A DNA stretch of 64,000 nucleotides from Streptomyces sp. WAC05374. GTDB taxonomy: Bacteria > Actinomycetota > Actinomycetes > Streptomycetales > Streptomycetaceae. Location of the stretch: contig NZ_SMNQ01000006.1 of assembly GCF_004353505.1 (NCBI RefSeq), positions 186,001-250,000 on the forward strand. The letters are read 5' to 3'. The position numbers were made by a program, and so were the translations under genes. The notes under the pieces are model-generated. The model was not told the origin of the DNA, did not search any database, and saw only the letters and a program-made list of their open reading frames with translations. Shown here in pieces: positions 19,335 through 27,346 of the stretch (position 1 is the first letter of the stretch; each line of letters begins with the position of its first letter).

Positions 19335-19616
19335 CTACTTGAGCGCGGTGAGCGGGGCGAGCAGCCCGGTCGCGAGCTGGGTGGCGCCGGAGGCCCCGCC
19401 GGCGGAGGCGAGGTGGGTGGCGCCGCCCAGGGGGCCGGTCACGCTGCCCAGGGGGCCGGACGCGCTGTCGAGGAGGCCTCCGCCGAGGCTGCCGGTCAGG
19501 CCGCTGAGCGGGTCGGCGGCCGCCGCCTGGGCGGTGGCGGCGCCGCCGAGCGCGAGGGTCGCGGTGGCGGCGGTGGTGGCGACGATACGGGCGGTGGCGC
19601 GGCGGGTCCTGGTCAT
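19335..19616 (-). CDS. Small secreted Gly/Ala/Leu-rich protein
   Basis: 93 residues: a typical Sec signal (MTRTRRATARIVATTAAT, hydrophobic ALGGAATAQA, cleavage after AQA-A) and a mature part of about 62 residues built from near-repeats such as DPLSGLTGSL, SGPLGSVTGPLGG and SGATQLATGLLAPL. It has the composition of small secreted or wall-associated Streptomyces proteins but lacks the two-Cys signature of chaplins, and I do not recognise a family. It is divergent from the ribbon-helix-helix regulator gene, and the phased palindrome array lies in its upstream region, so the regulator may also control it. Confidence 0.6.
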   Translation of the reverse strand: MTRTRRATARIVATTAATATLALGGAATAQAAAADPLSGLTGSLGGGLLDSASGPLGSVTGPLGGATHLASAGGASGATQLATGLLAPLTALK

Positions 19617-19737
19617 GGGCTTCTTTCCGATGGGTGGTCCGGTGTCGGCTTGCCGTACCCCGGACAACGGCACCACCGTGCGCCAAGGCACGGCCGCGCC
19701 CGGGTGCGGCACCGAATGGTGGCGTCCCGGCGCCGCT

Positions 19738-19822
19738 GTGGCGCCACCTTCCGGTGTGCGGGTGTCAAGATGGCGCCATCATGGCGCCACAGGGGCTTGC
19801 GGTGGCGCCATGATGGTGCCAC
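19738..19822. promoter_or_regulatory. Five phased copies of a 10-bp palindrome, candidate operator array
   Basis: The element RTGGCGCCAY occurs at 19738, 19770, 19781, 19802 and, with one change (ATGGTGCCAC), at 19813. Core TGGCGCCA is a perfect palindrome in four. Start-to-start distances are 32, 11, 21 and 11 bases, close to whole helical turns. The array abuts the start of the ribbon-helix-helix regulator gene and overlaps its promoter, so autoregulation is likely. Confidence 0.8.
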
Positions 19823-19828
19823 TATGAT
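19823..19828 (+). promoter_or_regulatory. Candidate -10 box (TATGAT) for a leaderless transcript
   Basis: TATGAT ends 3 bases before the ATG of the regulator gene, and no Shine-Dalgarno is present in front of that ATG. A transcript starting at or near the ATG would be leaderless. The -35 box is unclear; TTGCGG at 19797 is 20 bases away. Confidence 0.5.
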
Positions 19829-19831
19829 GCT

Positions 19832-20407
19832 ATGGACCTCACGCCCTACGTCGAACATCTCCGGCAGCAGCTCGCGGTGGCGGCCGATGCCGGTGGCGAC
19901 GACGCCCGCGCCCTGGCCGAGCGGCTCACCGCGCCCTTGGAGTCCGCCGCCCGGCTGGCGCTGCTGAACGCACTGTCGGCCGCCATGGACGAGGTCACCC
20001 AGGACCTCGCGCCGGGCTCCGTCGACGTACGCCTGCGAGGGCTGGACCCCGAGTTCGTGGTGACGCCCCCGCCGGTCCCGGTCGGGTACGAGGACGCCGC
20101 CGGGCACCACGGCCCGCCGGCCGCCATGGCCGGGCCCGCCGAGCCGCCGGTTCCGGCGGTCGGGGCGGTTCCGGCCGCGCCGGCCGTGCCGGCGGACGGT
20201 GCCGAGGGTGGCACGGCACGGATCAACTTCCGCCTCCCCGCGCACCTCAAGTCCCGGGTGGAGGACGCGGCGGTCCAGGAGGGACTGTCGGTCAACGCCT
20301 GGCTGGTCCGGGCGGTCGCCGCCGCCCTGGAGCCGGGCGCGTCCGACCGCGGCCCCGGCCGCAGCCGCCACCGGGGCCAGCAGGGCTACACGGGCTGGGT
20401 CCGCTAG
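19832..20407 (+). CDS. Ribbon-helix-helix regulator (HicB/Arc-type C-terminal domain)
   Basis: 191 residues. Residues about 1-85 are helical and acidic, followed by a Pro/Ala-rich linker, then a C-terminal ribbon-helix-helix: TARINFRLPAHLKSRVEDAA and QEGLSVNAWLVRAVAAAL (about 127-165), the MetJ/Arc/HicB form, with a basic tail. It is often labelled HicB family antitoxin, but no HicA toxin is adjacent. It precedes a DUF4097 protein and a Drr-type ABC exporter on the same strand, so it more likely regulates that operon and itself through the upstream palindrome array. Confidence 0.75.
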   Translation: MDLTPYVEHLRQQLAVAADAGGDDARALAERLTAPLESAARLALLNALSAAMDEVTQDLAPGSVDVRLRGLDPEFVVTPPPVPVGYEDAAGHHGPPAAMAGPAEPPVPAVGAVPAAPAVPADGAEGGTARINFRLPAHLKSRVEDAAVQEGLSVNAWLVRAVAAALEPGASDRGPGRSRHRGQQGYTGWVR

Positions 20408-20553
20408 CCCCCCCGCGTCCACCTCCACGGCCCACGGCCCCACCGGCCCGGCCGCCCACCACCCTTCCCTCGCCGGCCGCCCCTCACCGACCCGCCACCG
20501 CCCACCGCTCCGCCGGCGAGAACACCCACCACAGCCATGAGGACGGGACAGCC

Positions 20554-21390
20554 ATGCCTTCTTTCGACACGCCCGAACCGATCTCCGTCACCCTCGAGTT
20601 CGACATCGGCCTCGCGCGGATCACGGCGGGGGAGCGCACGGACACGGTCGTCGAAGTGCTGCCGACCGACAGTGCCGAGTCGGCCGACGTACGGGTGGCG
20701 GAACAGACGACGGTGACCTTCGCCAACGGCACGCTGGTGATCAAAGGCCCCAAGAAGCGCTCCCTCTTCGGCCGGAGCGGGTCCATCGACGTGCGCGTCG
20801 AGGTGCCGGCCGGCTCCCGCGTCGAGGGCACCTCCCCGATGGCGGACTTCGCCTGCGAGGGCCGCCTCGGCGACTGCCGGCTCAAGACCTCCTACGGCGA
20901 CATCCAGGTGGCCGAAGCGGCGGACGTGAACCTCAAGACGGGCCACGGCGACATCCGGCTGGACCGCGCGGCCGGGGACGCCGAGATCGCCGGGGCCGGC
21001 CGGGTCGACGTCGGCGAGGTCGCGGGCTCGGCGACGGTACGGAACGGAAACGGCGAGACCGTCCTCGGCGAGGTCACCGGTGACCTGCGGGCCAACTCCT
21101 CCAACGGCCGCATCTCCGTGGGCGTCGCCCGCGCCGGGGTCGACGCCAAGTCGGCCAACGGCGGCATCCGGATCGGCGAGGTGACGCGCGGACAGGTCGT
21201 GCTCCAGGCGGCCACCGGAGACCTTGAGGTGGTCATCCCGGAGACCACCGCGGCCTGGCTCGACGTCCACACCCGTTTCGGCAGCGTGCACAACGCCCTC
21301 GGACCGGCCGAAGGCCCCGGCGACGCCCCCGACACCGTCGAGGTGCGCGCCCGCGCCGGCGTCGGCGCCATCATCATCCGCCGCCCCTGA
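20554..21390 (+). CDS. DUF4097 family beta-strand repeat protein
   Basis: 278 residues without signal peptide or membrane segment. The sequence is a run of short beta-strand repeats rich in G, D and N, such as TSYGDIQVAEAADVNLKTGH, GDIRLDRAAGDAEIAG, GNGETVLGEVTGDL and NSSNGRISVG, ending IIIRRP: a right-handed beta-solenoid pattern as in DUF4097/DUF4098 (adhesin-like) domains. Function is unknown. Members often sit beside ABC exporter genes, as here, where the ATP-binding gene follows after 41 bases. The start ATG has AGGACGGGAC upstream. Confidence 0.85.
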   Translation: MPSFDTPEPISVTLEFDIGLARITAGERTDTVVEVLPTDSAESADVRVAEQTTVTFANGTLVIKGPKKRSLFGRSGSIDVRVEVPAGSRVEGTSPMADFACEGRLGDCRLKTSYGDIQVAEAADVNLKTGHGDIRLDRAAGDAEIAGAGRVDVGEVAGSATVRNGNGETVLGEVTGDLRANSSNGRISVGVARAGVDAKSANGGIRIGEVTRGQVVLQAATGDLEVVIPETTAAWLDVHTRFGSVHNALGPAEGPGDAPDTVEVRARAGVGAIIIRRP

Positions 21391-21431
21391 CCATCCCCCA
21401 TGCCCACCCACCACCAGAGACAGGACCCACC

Positions 21432-22436
21432 ATGACCACGCCCTTGTCCGGGCCCGCGGCCACGCACGCGTCCGCGCGTACTTCCCCGCCCGGGGCCGTG
21501 CGCACGGCGACCGAGCCGGCCATCACCGCCACCGGACTGGCCAAGTCGTACGGCGACAAGGTGGTGCTCGACGGCATCGACCTGCACGTCCCCGAAGGCA
21601 CCGTCTTCGCGCTCCTCGGGCCCAACGGCGCCGGCAAGACCACGACCGTCCAGATCCTCTCCACCCTCGTCCCCGCCGACGCCGGCGAAGCCCGGCTCGC
21701 GGGCCACGACCTGGTCGGCGAGGCCGACGCCGTACGCCGCGCCATCGGCGTCACCGGGCAGTTCTCGGCCGTGGACAACCTGCTCACCGCCGAGGAGAAC
21801 CTGCTCCTCATGGCGGACCTGCACCACCTGTCCCGCCGCGAAGGGCGGCGCCGCGCCACCGAGCTGCTGCGGCGGTTCGACCTGACCGAGGCGGCCACCG
21901 GGCCCGCCGCCACCTTCTCCGGCGGCATGCGGCGCAAGCTCGACCTCGCCATGACCCTGGTCGGCGACCCGCGCGTCATCTTCCTCGACGAACCGACCAC
22001 CGGGCTCGACCCGCGCAGCCGCCGCACCATGTGGGACATCATCCGCGGCCTGGTCGACGACCGGGGCGTCACCATCTTCCTGACGACGCAGTACCTGGAA
22101 GAGGCCGACCAGCTCGCCGACCGCATCGCCGTCCTGGACGGCGGGCACCTCGTCGCCGAAGGCACCGCCGAAGAGCTGAAGCGCCGCATCCCGGGCGGCC
22201 ACATCCGGCTCCGGTTCGCCGACCCCGGCCGGCTGGAGTCGGCCGCCGCCCTCTTCACCGCCACCAAGCGGGACGACGAGGCCCTGACCCTGCACATTCC
22301 CAGCGACGGCAGCGTGCCGACGCTCCGCGCCGTCCTCGACATCCTCGACGGCGCGTCGGTCGAGGCCGACGAGCTGACCATCCACACGCCCGACCTCGAC
22401 GACGTCTTCCTCACCCTCACCGGGAGCGCCCGATGA
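21432..22436 (+). CDS. ABC exporter ATP-binding protein, DrrA type
   Basis: 334 residues. Walker A is [15 protein letters not shown] (about 60-74), the Q-loop lies near [19 protein letters not shown], the signature is [12 protein letters not shown], Walker B is [13 protein letters not shown] and the switch His is replaced in [13 protein letters not shown]. The GQFSAVDxxLT and long C-terminal domain are typical of the daunorubicin-resistance (DrrA) subfamily that powers drug or lipid export. The 4-base ATGA overlap with the permease gene shows they form one transporter. Confidence 0.93.
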   Translation: MTTPLSGPAATHASARTSPPGAVRTATEPAITATGLAKSYGDKVVLDGIDLHVPEGTVFALLGPNGAGKTTTVQILSTLVPADAGEARLAGHDLVGEADAVRRAIGVTGQFSAVDNLLTAEENLLLMADLHHLSRREGRRRATELLRRFDLTEAATGPAATFSGGMRRKLDLAMTLVGDPRVIFLDEPTTGLDPRSRRTMWDIIRGLVDDRGVTIFLTTQYLEEADQLADRIAVLDGGHLVAEGTAEELKRRIPGGHIRLRFADPGRLESAAALFTATKRDDEALTLHIPSDGSVPTLRAVLDILDGASVEADELTIHTPDLDDVFLTLTGSAR

Positions 22437-23224
22437 CCACGCTCTCCTACGCCGCCCGGGACGCCGGGACCATGCTGCGGCGCAACCTGAAACACGCGCT
22501 GCGCTACCCGTCCATGACCGTCTCGGTCGTGGTGATGCCCCTCATCATCCTGCTGCTCTTCACGTACGTCTTCGGCGGCGCCCTGGGCACGGGCATCGGC
22601 CCCACCGTCCCCGGCGGCACCGACTACATCGACTACGTCGCCCCGGGCGTCATCCTGATGGCCGCGACCTCAGGAGCCGTGGCCACCGCCGTCTCCGTCT
22701 GCGTCGACGTCACCGAGGGCATCGTCAACCGCTTCCGCACGATGGCGATATCCCGCGCGTCGTTCCTGACCGGACACGTCGTCGGCAGCGTCATCCAGAC
22801 GATGGTCAGCATCGCCGTCGTCATCGGCGCCGCCCTGCTCATGGGCTTCCGGCCGAACGCCACCCCGGTCGAGTGGGTGGCCGCCGCCGGTGTCCTCGCC
22901 CTGCTCACCCTGGCGCTGACCTGGCTGTCCGCGGGCATCGGCCTGGTCGCCAGGACACTCGAGACGGCCAGCAACATCCCCATGCCGATGACGTTCCTGC
23001 CCTTCCTCGGCAGCGCCATCGTCCCGCCCGACTCCATGCCCACCGGGCTGCGCTGGTTCGCCGAGTACCAGCCCTTCACCCCCGCCATCGAGACGCTCCG
23101 CGGCCTGCTCATGGGCACGGAGATAGGCAACAGCGGGCTCGTCGCCCTCGCCTGGTGCGCCGGCCTCAGCCTGGCCGGCTACCTGTGGGCCCGGGCCGTG
23201 TTCCACCGCGGCACCGTCCGCTGA
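22433..23224 (+). CDS. ABC-2 type exporter permease, DrrB type
   Basis: 263 residues with six hydrophobic segments, beginning after [20 protein letters not shown]. The central [19 protein letters not shown] and the [19 protein letters not shown] / [16 protein letters not shown] segments are characteristic of DrrB/ABC-2 permeases. It is the membrane partner of the ATPase immediately upstream. The cargo is unknown; the adjoining P450-ferredoxin pair hints at an oxidised small molecule, but this rests on position only. Confidence 0.92.
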   Translation: MTTLSYAARDAGTMLRRNLKHALRYPSMTVSVVVMPLIILLLFTYVFGGALGTGIGPTVPGGTDYIDYVAPGVILMAATSGAVATAVSVCVDVTEGIVNRFRTMAISRASFLTGHVVGSVIQTMVSIAVVIGAALLMGFRPNATPVEWVAAAGVLALLTLALTWLSAGIGLVARTLETASNIPMPMTFLPFLGSAIVPPDSMPTGLRWFAEYQPFTPAIETLRGLLMGTEIGNSGLVALAWCAGLSLAGYLWARAVFHRGTVR

Positions 23225-23262
23225 CACCCCGCCCGACCGACACTCCCCTGGAGGACAGCACC

Positions 23263-24477
23263 ATGCGTCAGGAACCCGCCCCCTTACCGGTCGACCGCCC
23301 CGAAGGCTGCCCCTTCGACCCGCCCGCCGGCCTCGCCGCGCTGCGCGAACACCAGCCGCTGACCCGGCTGAGCTACCCCGACGGCCACATCGGCTGGCTG
23401 GCCACCGGCCACACCACGGTCCGCACGATCGCGGCCGACCCCCGCTTCAGCTCGCGGCTGGAGCTGATGCACTACCCCTTCCCCGGCGGCCCCGACGGCC
23501 CGCTGCCCCCGGCACCCGTCGGCGACATGACCGGCATGGACGCCCCCGAGCACACCCGCTTCCGGCGGCTGCTCGCCGGCAAGTTCACCGTGCGCCGGAT
23601 GCGCGAACTGACCTCCCGCGTCGAGCAGATCACCGCCGAGCACCTCGACGCCATGGAGCGCCACGGCCCGGCCGTGGACCTGGTCGAGGCGTACGCGCAC
23701 CCCGTGCCCGCCCTGATGATCTGTGAACTGCTGGGCGTCCCCGAGACCGGCCGCGAGGTCTTCAAGAGCCGCGCCGCCGCCATGTTCGACCCGGAGGCGA
23801 GCCCGGAGCACCAGATGGAGGCCATGACCCGCCTCGCCGAGTTCGTCCACGAACTGGCCCTGGACAAGCGGGCCCGCCCCACCGACGACCTGCTCAGCGA
23901 CCTGACCGGCACGGACCTCACCGACGAGGAGCTGGCCGGGGTCGGCAGCCTGCTCCTCGGCGCCGGACTGGACACCACGGCCAACATGATCGGGCTGGGC
24001 ACCTTCGCCCTGCTGAGCCACCCCGACCAGGCCGCCGCCCTGCGCGCCGACCCCGCCATCGCCGATCAGGCGGTGGAGGAACTGCTCCGCTACCTGACCA
24101 TCGCCCACACCGGGGCCCGGGTGGCGCTGGAGGACGTCGAAGTGGACGGGCAGATCGTCAGGGCGGGCGAGACGGTGACCCTCTCCCTCCAGGCCGCCAA
24201 CCGCGACCCGTCCCGGTTCGCCGACCCCGACACGCTCGACCTGGGCCGCAAGGCCACCGGGCACCTGGCCTTCGGCCACGGCATCCACCAGTGCCTGGGC
24301 CAGCAACTGGCACGCGTCGAACTGCGGGTCGCCCTTCCGGCGCTGTTCACCCGCTTCCCGTCGCTGCGGCTGGCCGTACCGCCCGAGGAGGTGCCGCTGC
24401 GCACCGCCGCGAGCATTTACGGCGTGCAGCGGCTGCCCGTCACCTGGGACGCGGGCGCCACGCACGGGGAGGCGTGA
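23263..24477 (+). CDS. Cytochrome P450
   Basis: 404 residues, the usual size of soluble bacterial P450s. Seen are the I-helix [10 protein letters not shown], the K-helix EELLR (ExxR) and the heme-binding [15 protein letters not shown] with Cys344 as thiolate ligand. It accepts electrons from a ferredoxin, and a ferredoxin gene follows after 4 bases. The start ATG has GGAGGAC upstream. The gene lies 38 bases behind the permease, in an apparent operon with the exporter. The substrate is not predictable by eye. Confidence 0.94.
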   Translation: MRQEPAPLPVDRPEGCPFDPPAGLAALREHQPLTRLSYPDGHIGWLATGHTTVRTIAADPRFSSRLELMHYPFPGGPDGPLPPAPVGDMTGMDAPEHTRFRRLLAGKFTVRRMRELTSRVEQITAEHLDAMERHGPAVDLVEAYAHPVPALMICELLGVPETGREVFKSRAAAMFDPEASPEHQMEAMTRLAEFVHELALDKRARPTDDLLSDLTGTDLTDEELAGVGSLLLGAGLDTTANMIGLGTFALLSHPDQAAALRADPAIADQAVEELLRYLTIAHTGARVALEDVEVDGQIVRAGETVTLSLQAANRDPSRFADPDTLDLGRKATGHLAFGHGIHQCLGQQLARVELRVALPALFTRFPSLRLAVPPEEVPLRTAASIYGVQRLPVTWDAGATHGEA

Positions 24478-24481
24478 CGTC

Positions 24482-24718
24482 ATGGAACTGCGCGTCGACC
24501 GCGACCGCTGCGTCGGCTCCGGCATGTGCGCCCTGACCGCCCCCGAGGTGTTCGACCAGGACACCGAGGACGGCCGGGTCCGGCTGCTGGCCGCCGTACC
24601 GCCCCCGGGACGGGCCACCAGGGCGGCCCGTGAGGCCGTGGGGTTCTGCCCCGCGGGGGCCATCACCGCTCTCGACGCCCCGGCCCGGCCGCCCACGGCC
24701 GATCGGCCGGCCGGGTGA
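24482..24718 (+). CDS. Ferredoxin, single [3Fe-4S]/[4Fe-4S] cluster (P450 redox partner)
   Basis: 78 residues with the Streptomyces P450-ferredoxin layout: DRDRCVGSGMC, in which the spacing Cys-x5-Cys leaves a gap where a fourth Cys would be, then a distant FCPAGAI. Three or four ligands suggest a [3Fe-4S] cluster. It probably donates electrons to the P450 directly upstream. No ferredoxin reductase is nearby, so a housekeeping reductase must serve it. Confidence 0.9.
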   Translation: MELRVDRDRCVGSGMCALTAPEVFDQDTEDGRVRLLAAVPPPGRATRAAREAVGFCPAGAITALDAPARPPTADRPAG

Positions 24719-24740
24719 TGGTGCGCCGGACGGCGACGCC

Positions 24741-24799
24741 GGGCGGGGGCGCCCCCGCCCAACGCCGTACGGTTCCGCCGGGCGGGGGCGCCCCCGCCT
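24741..24799. terminator. Two near-identical GC palindromes between convergent genes
   Basis: GGGCGGGGGCGCCCCCGCCC (24741-24760) is a perfect 20-bp palindrome; a second copy differing only at its end occupies 24780-24799. They flank a 19-base spacer after the ferredoxin gene and run into the stop of the opposing small gene. Probably a transcription block without a T-run. Confidence 0.5.
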
Positions 24800-24968
24800 A
24801 GCGGAGCGGCCGGCTGCGGGAGCGCCGGGACCAGCGGAACGCGAAGAAGAGCACGTCGATCACCAGCACGACGATGCCGATGATCAGCAGGTACATCAGC
24901 CCCTCCGCGACGGCGCCGATGAGACCGAGGATGATCGCGACGATGATCAGGAACAGGAAGATCGCCAT
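24798..24968 (-). CDS. Small hydrophobic membrane protein
   Basis: 56 residues, almost entirely hydrophobic for 45 (IFLFLIIVAIILGLIGAVAE and LMYLLIIGIVVLVIDVLFFA form two helices) with a basic tail RWSRRSRSRPLR. Of the type annotated as hydrophobic protein or DUF6131-like in Streptomyces; function unknown. A good Shine-Dalgarno (GGAGGTGCCACCCC) is upstream. It lies 31 bases downstream of the PRC-barrel gene on the same strand. Confidence 0.7.
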   Translation of the reverse strand: MAIFLFLIIVAIILGLIGAVAEGLMYLLIIGIVVLVIDVLFFAFRWSRRSRSRPLR

Positions 24969-24999
24969 GGGGTGGCACCTCCGGGGGTGGGCCGGCGGG

Positions 25000-25356
25000 T
25001 CAGCGGCGCGCGAGCTTCCGCTCGCCGCCGGCACCGGGCTGGTAGGCCATGCCGTAGTGCTGGAAGATCCCGGCCTCGCTCTCGGCGAGCAGCACGTCGT
25101 CCGTGCCGATGGACGGGGCCTTGCGGACCTCTCCCTTGGGGTGCGACACCTTGAGGTAGTCCGGGCCGACGACCGCCTCGTCGAGCGGGACGAAGACCAG
25201 CCGCTGCCGTGTCGGCAGCCCCGTCCGGACGGTGGCCATGGCCGGTTCGTCGGTGGTGGTGTCCACATAGATGGCTTCCAGCACGCCGATCTTGTGCCCC
25301 TTGGGGTCCACGACGTCGTGGTTGCGCCACTCGCGGATGTCTGCTGACTGGATCAT
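25000..25356 (-). CDS. PRC-barrel domain protein
   Basis: 118 residues from MIQSADIREWRNHDVVDPKG. Residues about 5-80 form the PRC-barrel (GHKIGVLEAIYVDTTTDEPA, FVPLDEAVVGPDYLKV), and the tail DVLLAESEAGIFQHYGMAYQ is the usual C-terminal helix of the actinobacterial stand-alone form. PRC-barrel proteins act in RNA processing, photosynthetic reaction centres or stress response; this type is often stress-linked, and its function is not established. Upstream in-frame extension is antisense to the next gene and is not used. Confidence 0.85.
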   Translation of the reverse strand: MIQSADIREWRNHDVVDPKGHKIGVLEAIYVDTTTDEPAMATVRTGLPTRQRLVFVPLDEAVVGPDYLKVSHPKGEVRKAPSIGTDDVLLAESEAGIFQHYGMAYQPGAGGERKLARR

Positions 25357-25527
25357 GCGTTCTGCCCTCTGAGCGGTCCGTACGGTGGTTCTCGCGTTCT
25401 CGCTGTCCAGCCTCCGCCCGCTCGGCGGCGGGCGCCACCGCACGGGCCGCCGGTACCGCCCTGGGGTGTACTGGCCAGTCGCCGATGCCTTATGTTGCGG
25501 AGGCAAAGCAAGGGGGACGGACGACGC

Positions 25528-25857
25528 ATGGCACGGGATTACGACAGCCAGCTCCTGGAGTCGGTGGCCGTACGCCGGCGCCGCATGCGGGACGCGTTGC
25601 TGTTCGGCGCGCAGCGGGCGCGGCGCACGGCGGACGAGCGGCTCGGGAAGGTGTTCGCGGGCATCGCCATCGCGGCCGTGCTGTGCGCCGGCTGCGTCGG
25701 GTGGTCCTTCCTCCAGCACACGCTCGCCAAGCAGAAGGCCGAGCAGCGCAAGCAGGAGCAGCGGTACGAGCAGCCGGCGAAGCCCGCGCCGACCGGGACG
25801 GCGAAGAATCAGGAGAAGCCGGAGAAGTCCGGGGATTCCGGAAAGAGTTCGCAGTAG
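25528..25857 (+). CDS. Small single-pass membrane protein at the head of the ESX locus
   Basis: 109 residues from the ATG of MARDYDSQLLESVAV; an earlier in-frame start 12 codons upstream is less well placed relative to GGGGGACGG. A basic N-terminal half (VRRRRMRDALLFGAQRARR) precedes one transmembrane helix (VFAGIAIAAVLCAGCVGWSF, about 41-60), then a highly charged Lys/Glu/Pro tail. No family is recognised. It starts the rightward run leading to eccD and is plausibly an accessory membrane component of the secretion locus, judged from position only. Confidence 0.65.
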   Translation: MARDYDSQLLESVAVRRRRMRDALLFGAQRARRTADERLGKVFAGIAIAAVLCAGCVGWSFLQHTLAKQKAEQRKQEQRYEQPAKPAPTGTAKNQEKPEKSGDSGKSSQ

Positions 25858-25957
25858 CTCCCGTAAAGGGAATGGGGGAAACGCTGGCAGTGCAGACATC
25901 GAGACCGGTCGAAATGGCCCCGAATGTTCCCGACGCCGCGATGATAGGTTCCCGTAA

Positions 25958-27313
25958 GTGGTGAGCACAGCAACGACTTCCCGGGCGCAACTGAGCCGGG
26001 TGACCCTGGTCGGCGAGCGCCGCCGGGCCGACATCGTCCTGCCTTCTGACACGCCGATCGGCCAACTGCTGCCGGACATCCTCCAGTTGCTGGACGACCG
26101 GGCCGCCTCACGGCCGATGACGCGCCAGCTCATCACGTCCGACGGTTCGGCGCTGCCGCACGACAGCACGCTCGCGTCCGCCGAGATCGCCGACGGCGCG
26201 GTCCTCCGGCTCGTCCGGGCCCACTCCGCGCCGCCCGCTCCCGTGGTGCACGACGTCACCGACCAGGTGGCCGACGACCTCGACCTCCAGGCGTGGCGCT
26301 GGCGCCCCGCCGCGCGCCGGGCCGGCGCGGGTGTGGCGACGGTCGCCTTCGCGGTGACCGCCGCGCTTCTGGCGCGCCGGGAGTTCGCGCTCGACGCCCT
26401 GGCCGGCGCGCTCGCCGCCGTGACGTTCCTGCTCCTGGTGGCCGGTGCGCTCGTCGCGCGGATCGGGAAGGGCAACCGTGGCCTGGCCACCGCGCTCCTG
26501 CTCGCCGCCGGCAGCCTCGGCGTCCTCACCGCGTGGACCGCCGCCGACGCGCACGACTGGTCCGGTGCCGTGCGGCTCGCGGCCGTCGCGGGCGCGCTGG
26601 CCGTCACGCTGGCGATGCTCGGGTACTTCTCGCCGCTCGGCCGGGGCGGGCTCATCGGCGCCGGGGCCACCGCCGGGATCACGCTCGTCTGGGAGGCCGT
26701 CGCCGCCGTCCAGGACGACCGCGCCAGGCTCGGCGCCGTCATGGCCGTCTTCTCCGTGGTCCTGCTCGGCCTGCTGCCCCGGCTCGCCCTGATGGCGTCC
26801 GGGCTCACCGCGCTCGACGACCGCCGCTCGGGCGGGGTGTCCGTCAGCCGTCACCAGGTGGGCAACGCCCTCGCGGCCACGCACCGGGGCCTGGCCCTCG
26901 CGACGATCGTCACCGCGCTGTCGGCGGCCGCGGGCGGCTGGCTGCTCACCCTGGCGGACCGGCCGACCATCTGGACGGTCGTCCTGCCGTCGGTCACCGC
27001 CGTGGTGCTGCTCTCCCGGGCACGGGCCTTCCCGCTGGTCGCGGAGGTCGTGGCGCTCTTCACGGCGGCGGCGTGCCTCGTCGTGCGGCTCGTCATGCTG
27101 TGGATGGACCACGCCGGGGGCGCCGGACCGCTCACGGTGCTGTGCGCGGCCGCGGTGCTGCCGCTGGTCGTGCTGGCGGTCCAGCCGCCGGAGCACGTGC
27201 GGGTGCGGCTGCGGCGCATGGCCGACCTCGTCGAATCCATCGGCATGGTGGGGCTCTTCCCGCTCGCGGTCGGTGTGTTCGGCGTGTACGGACAGTTGCT
27301 CAACAAGTTCTGA
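25958..27313 (+). CDS. eccD: Type VII secretion membrane channel protein EccD
   Basis: 451 residues. Residues about 8-95 form the YukD/ubiquitin-like domain (LSRVTLVGERRRADIVLPSD, DGSALPHDSTLASAEIADGA), followed by eleven or so membrane helices starting near AGAGVATVAFAVTAALLARR and ending FPLAVGVFGVYGQLLNKF. This N-terminal ubiquitin-like plus 11-helix layout is the signature of EccD, which forms the central chamber of the inner-membrane ESX complex. Two GTG codons in tandem could serve as start. It is followed after 33 bases by a MinD-like ATPase gene. Confidence 0.88.
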   Translation: MVSTATTSRAQLSRVTLVGERRRADIVLPSDTPIGQLLPDILQLLDDRAASRPMTRQLITSDGSALPHDSTLASAEIADGAVLRLVRAHSAPPAPVVHDVTDQVADDLDLQAWRWRPAARRAGAGVATVAFAVTAALLARREFALDALAGALAAVTFLLLVAGALVARIGKGNRGLATALLLAAGSLGVLTAWTAADAHDWSGAVRLAAVAGALAVTLAMLGYFSPLGRGGLIGAGATAGITLVWEAVAAVQDDRARLGAVMAVFSVVLLGLLPRLALMASGLTALDDRRSGGVSVSRHQVGNALAATHRGLALATIVTALSAAAGGWLLTLADRPTIWTVVLPSVTAVVLLSRARAFPLVAEVVALFTAAACLVVRLVMLWMDHAGGAGPLTVLCAAAVLPLVVLAVQPPEHVRVRLRRMADLVESIGMVGLFPLAVGVFGVYGQLLNKF

Positions 27314-27346
27314 GTTCTGCGGCAGGGCGGGAGAAGAAAGGCAGAC

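Noticed and set aside
19832..20407. A HicAB toxin-antitoxin pair.
   Set aside because: Only the HicB-like DNA-binding domain is present; no small HicA-type gene with a conserved His lies on either side.
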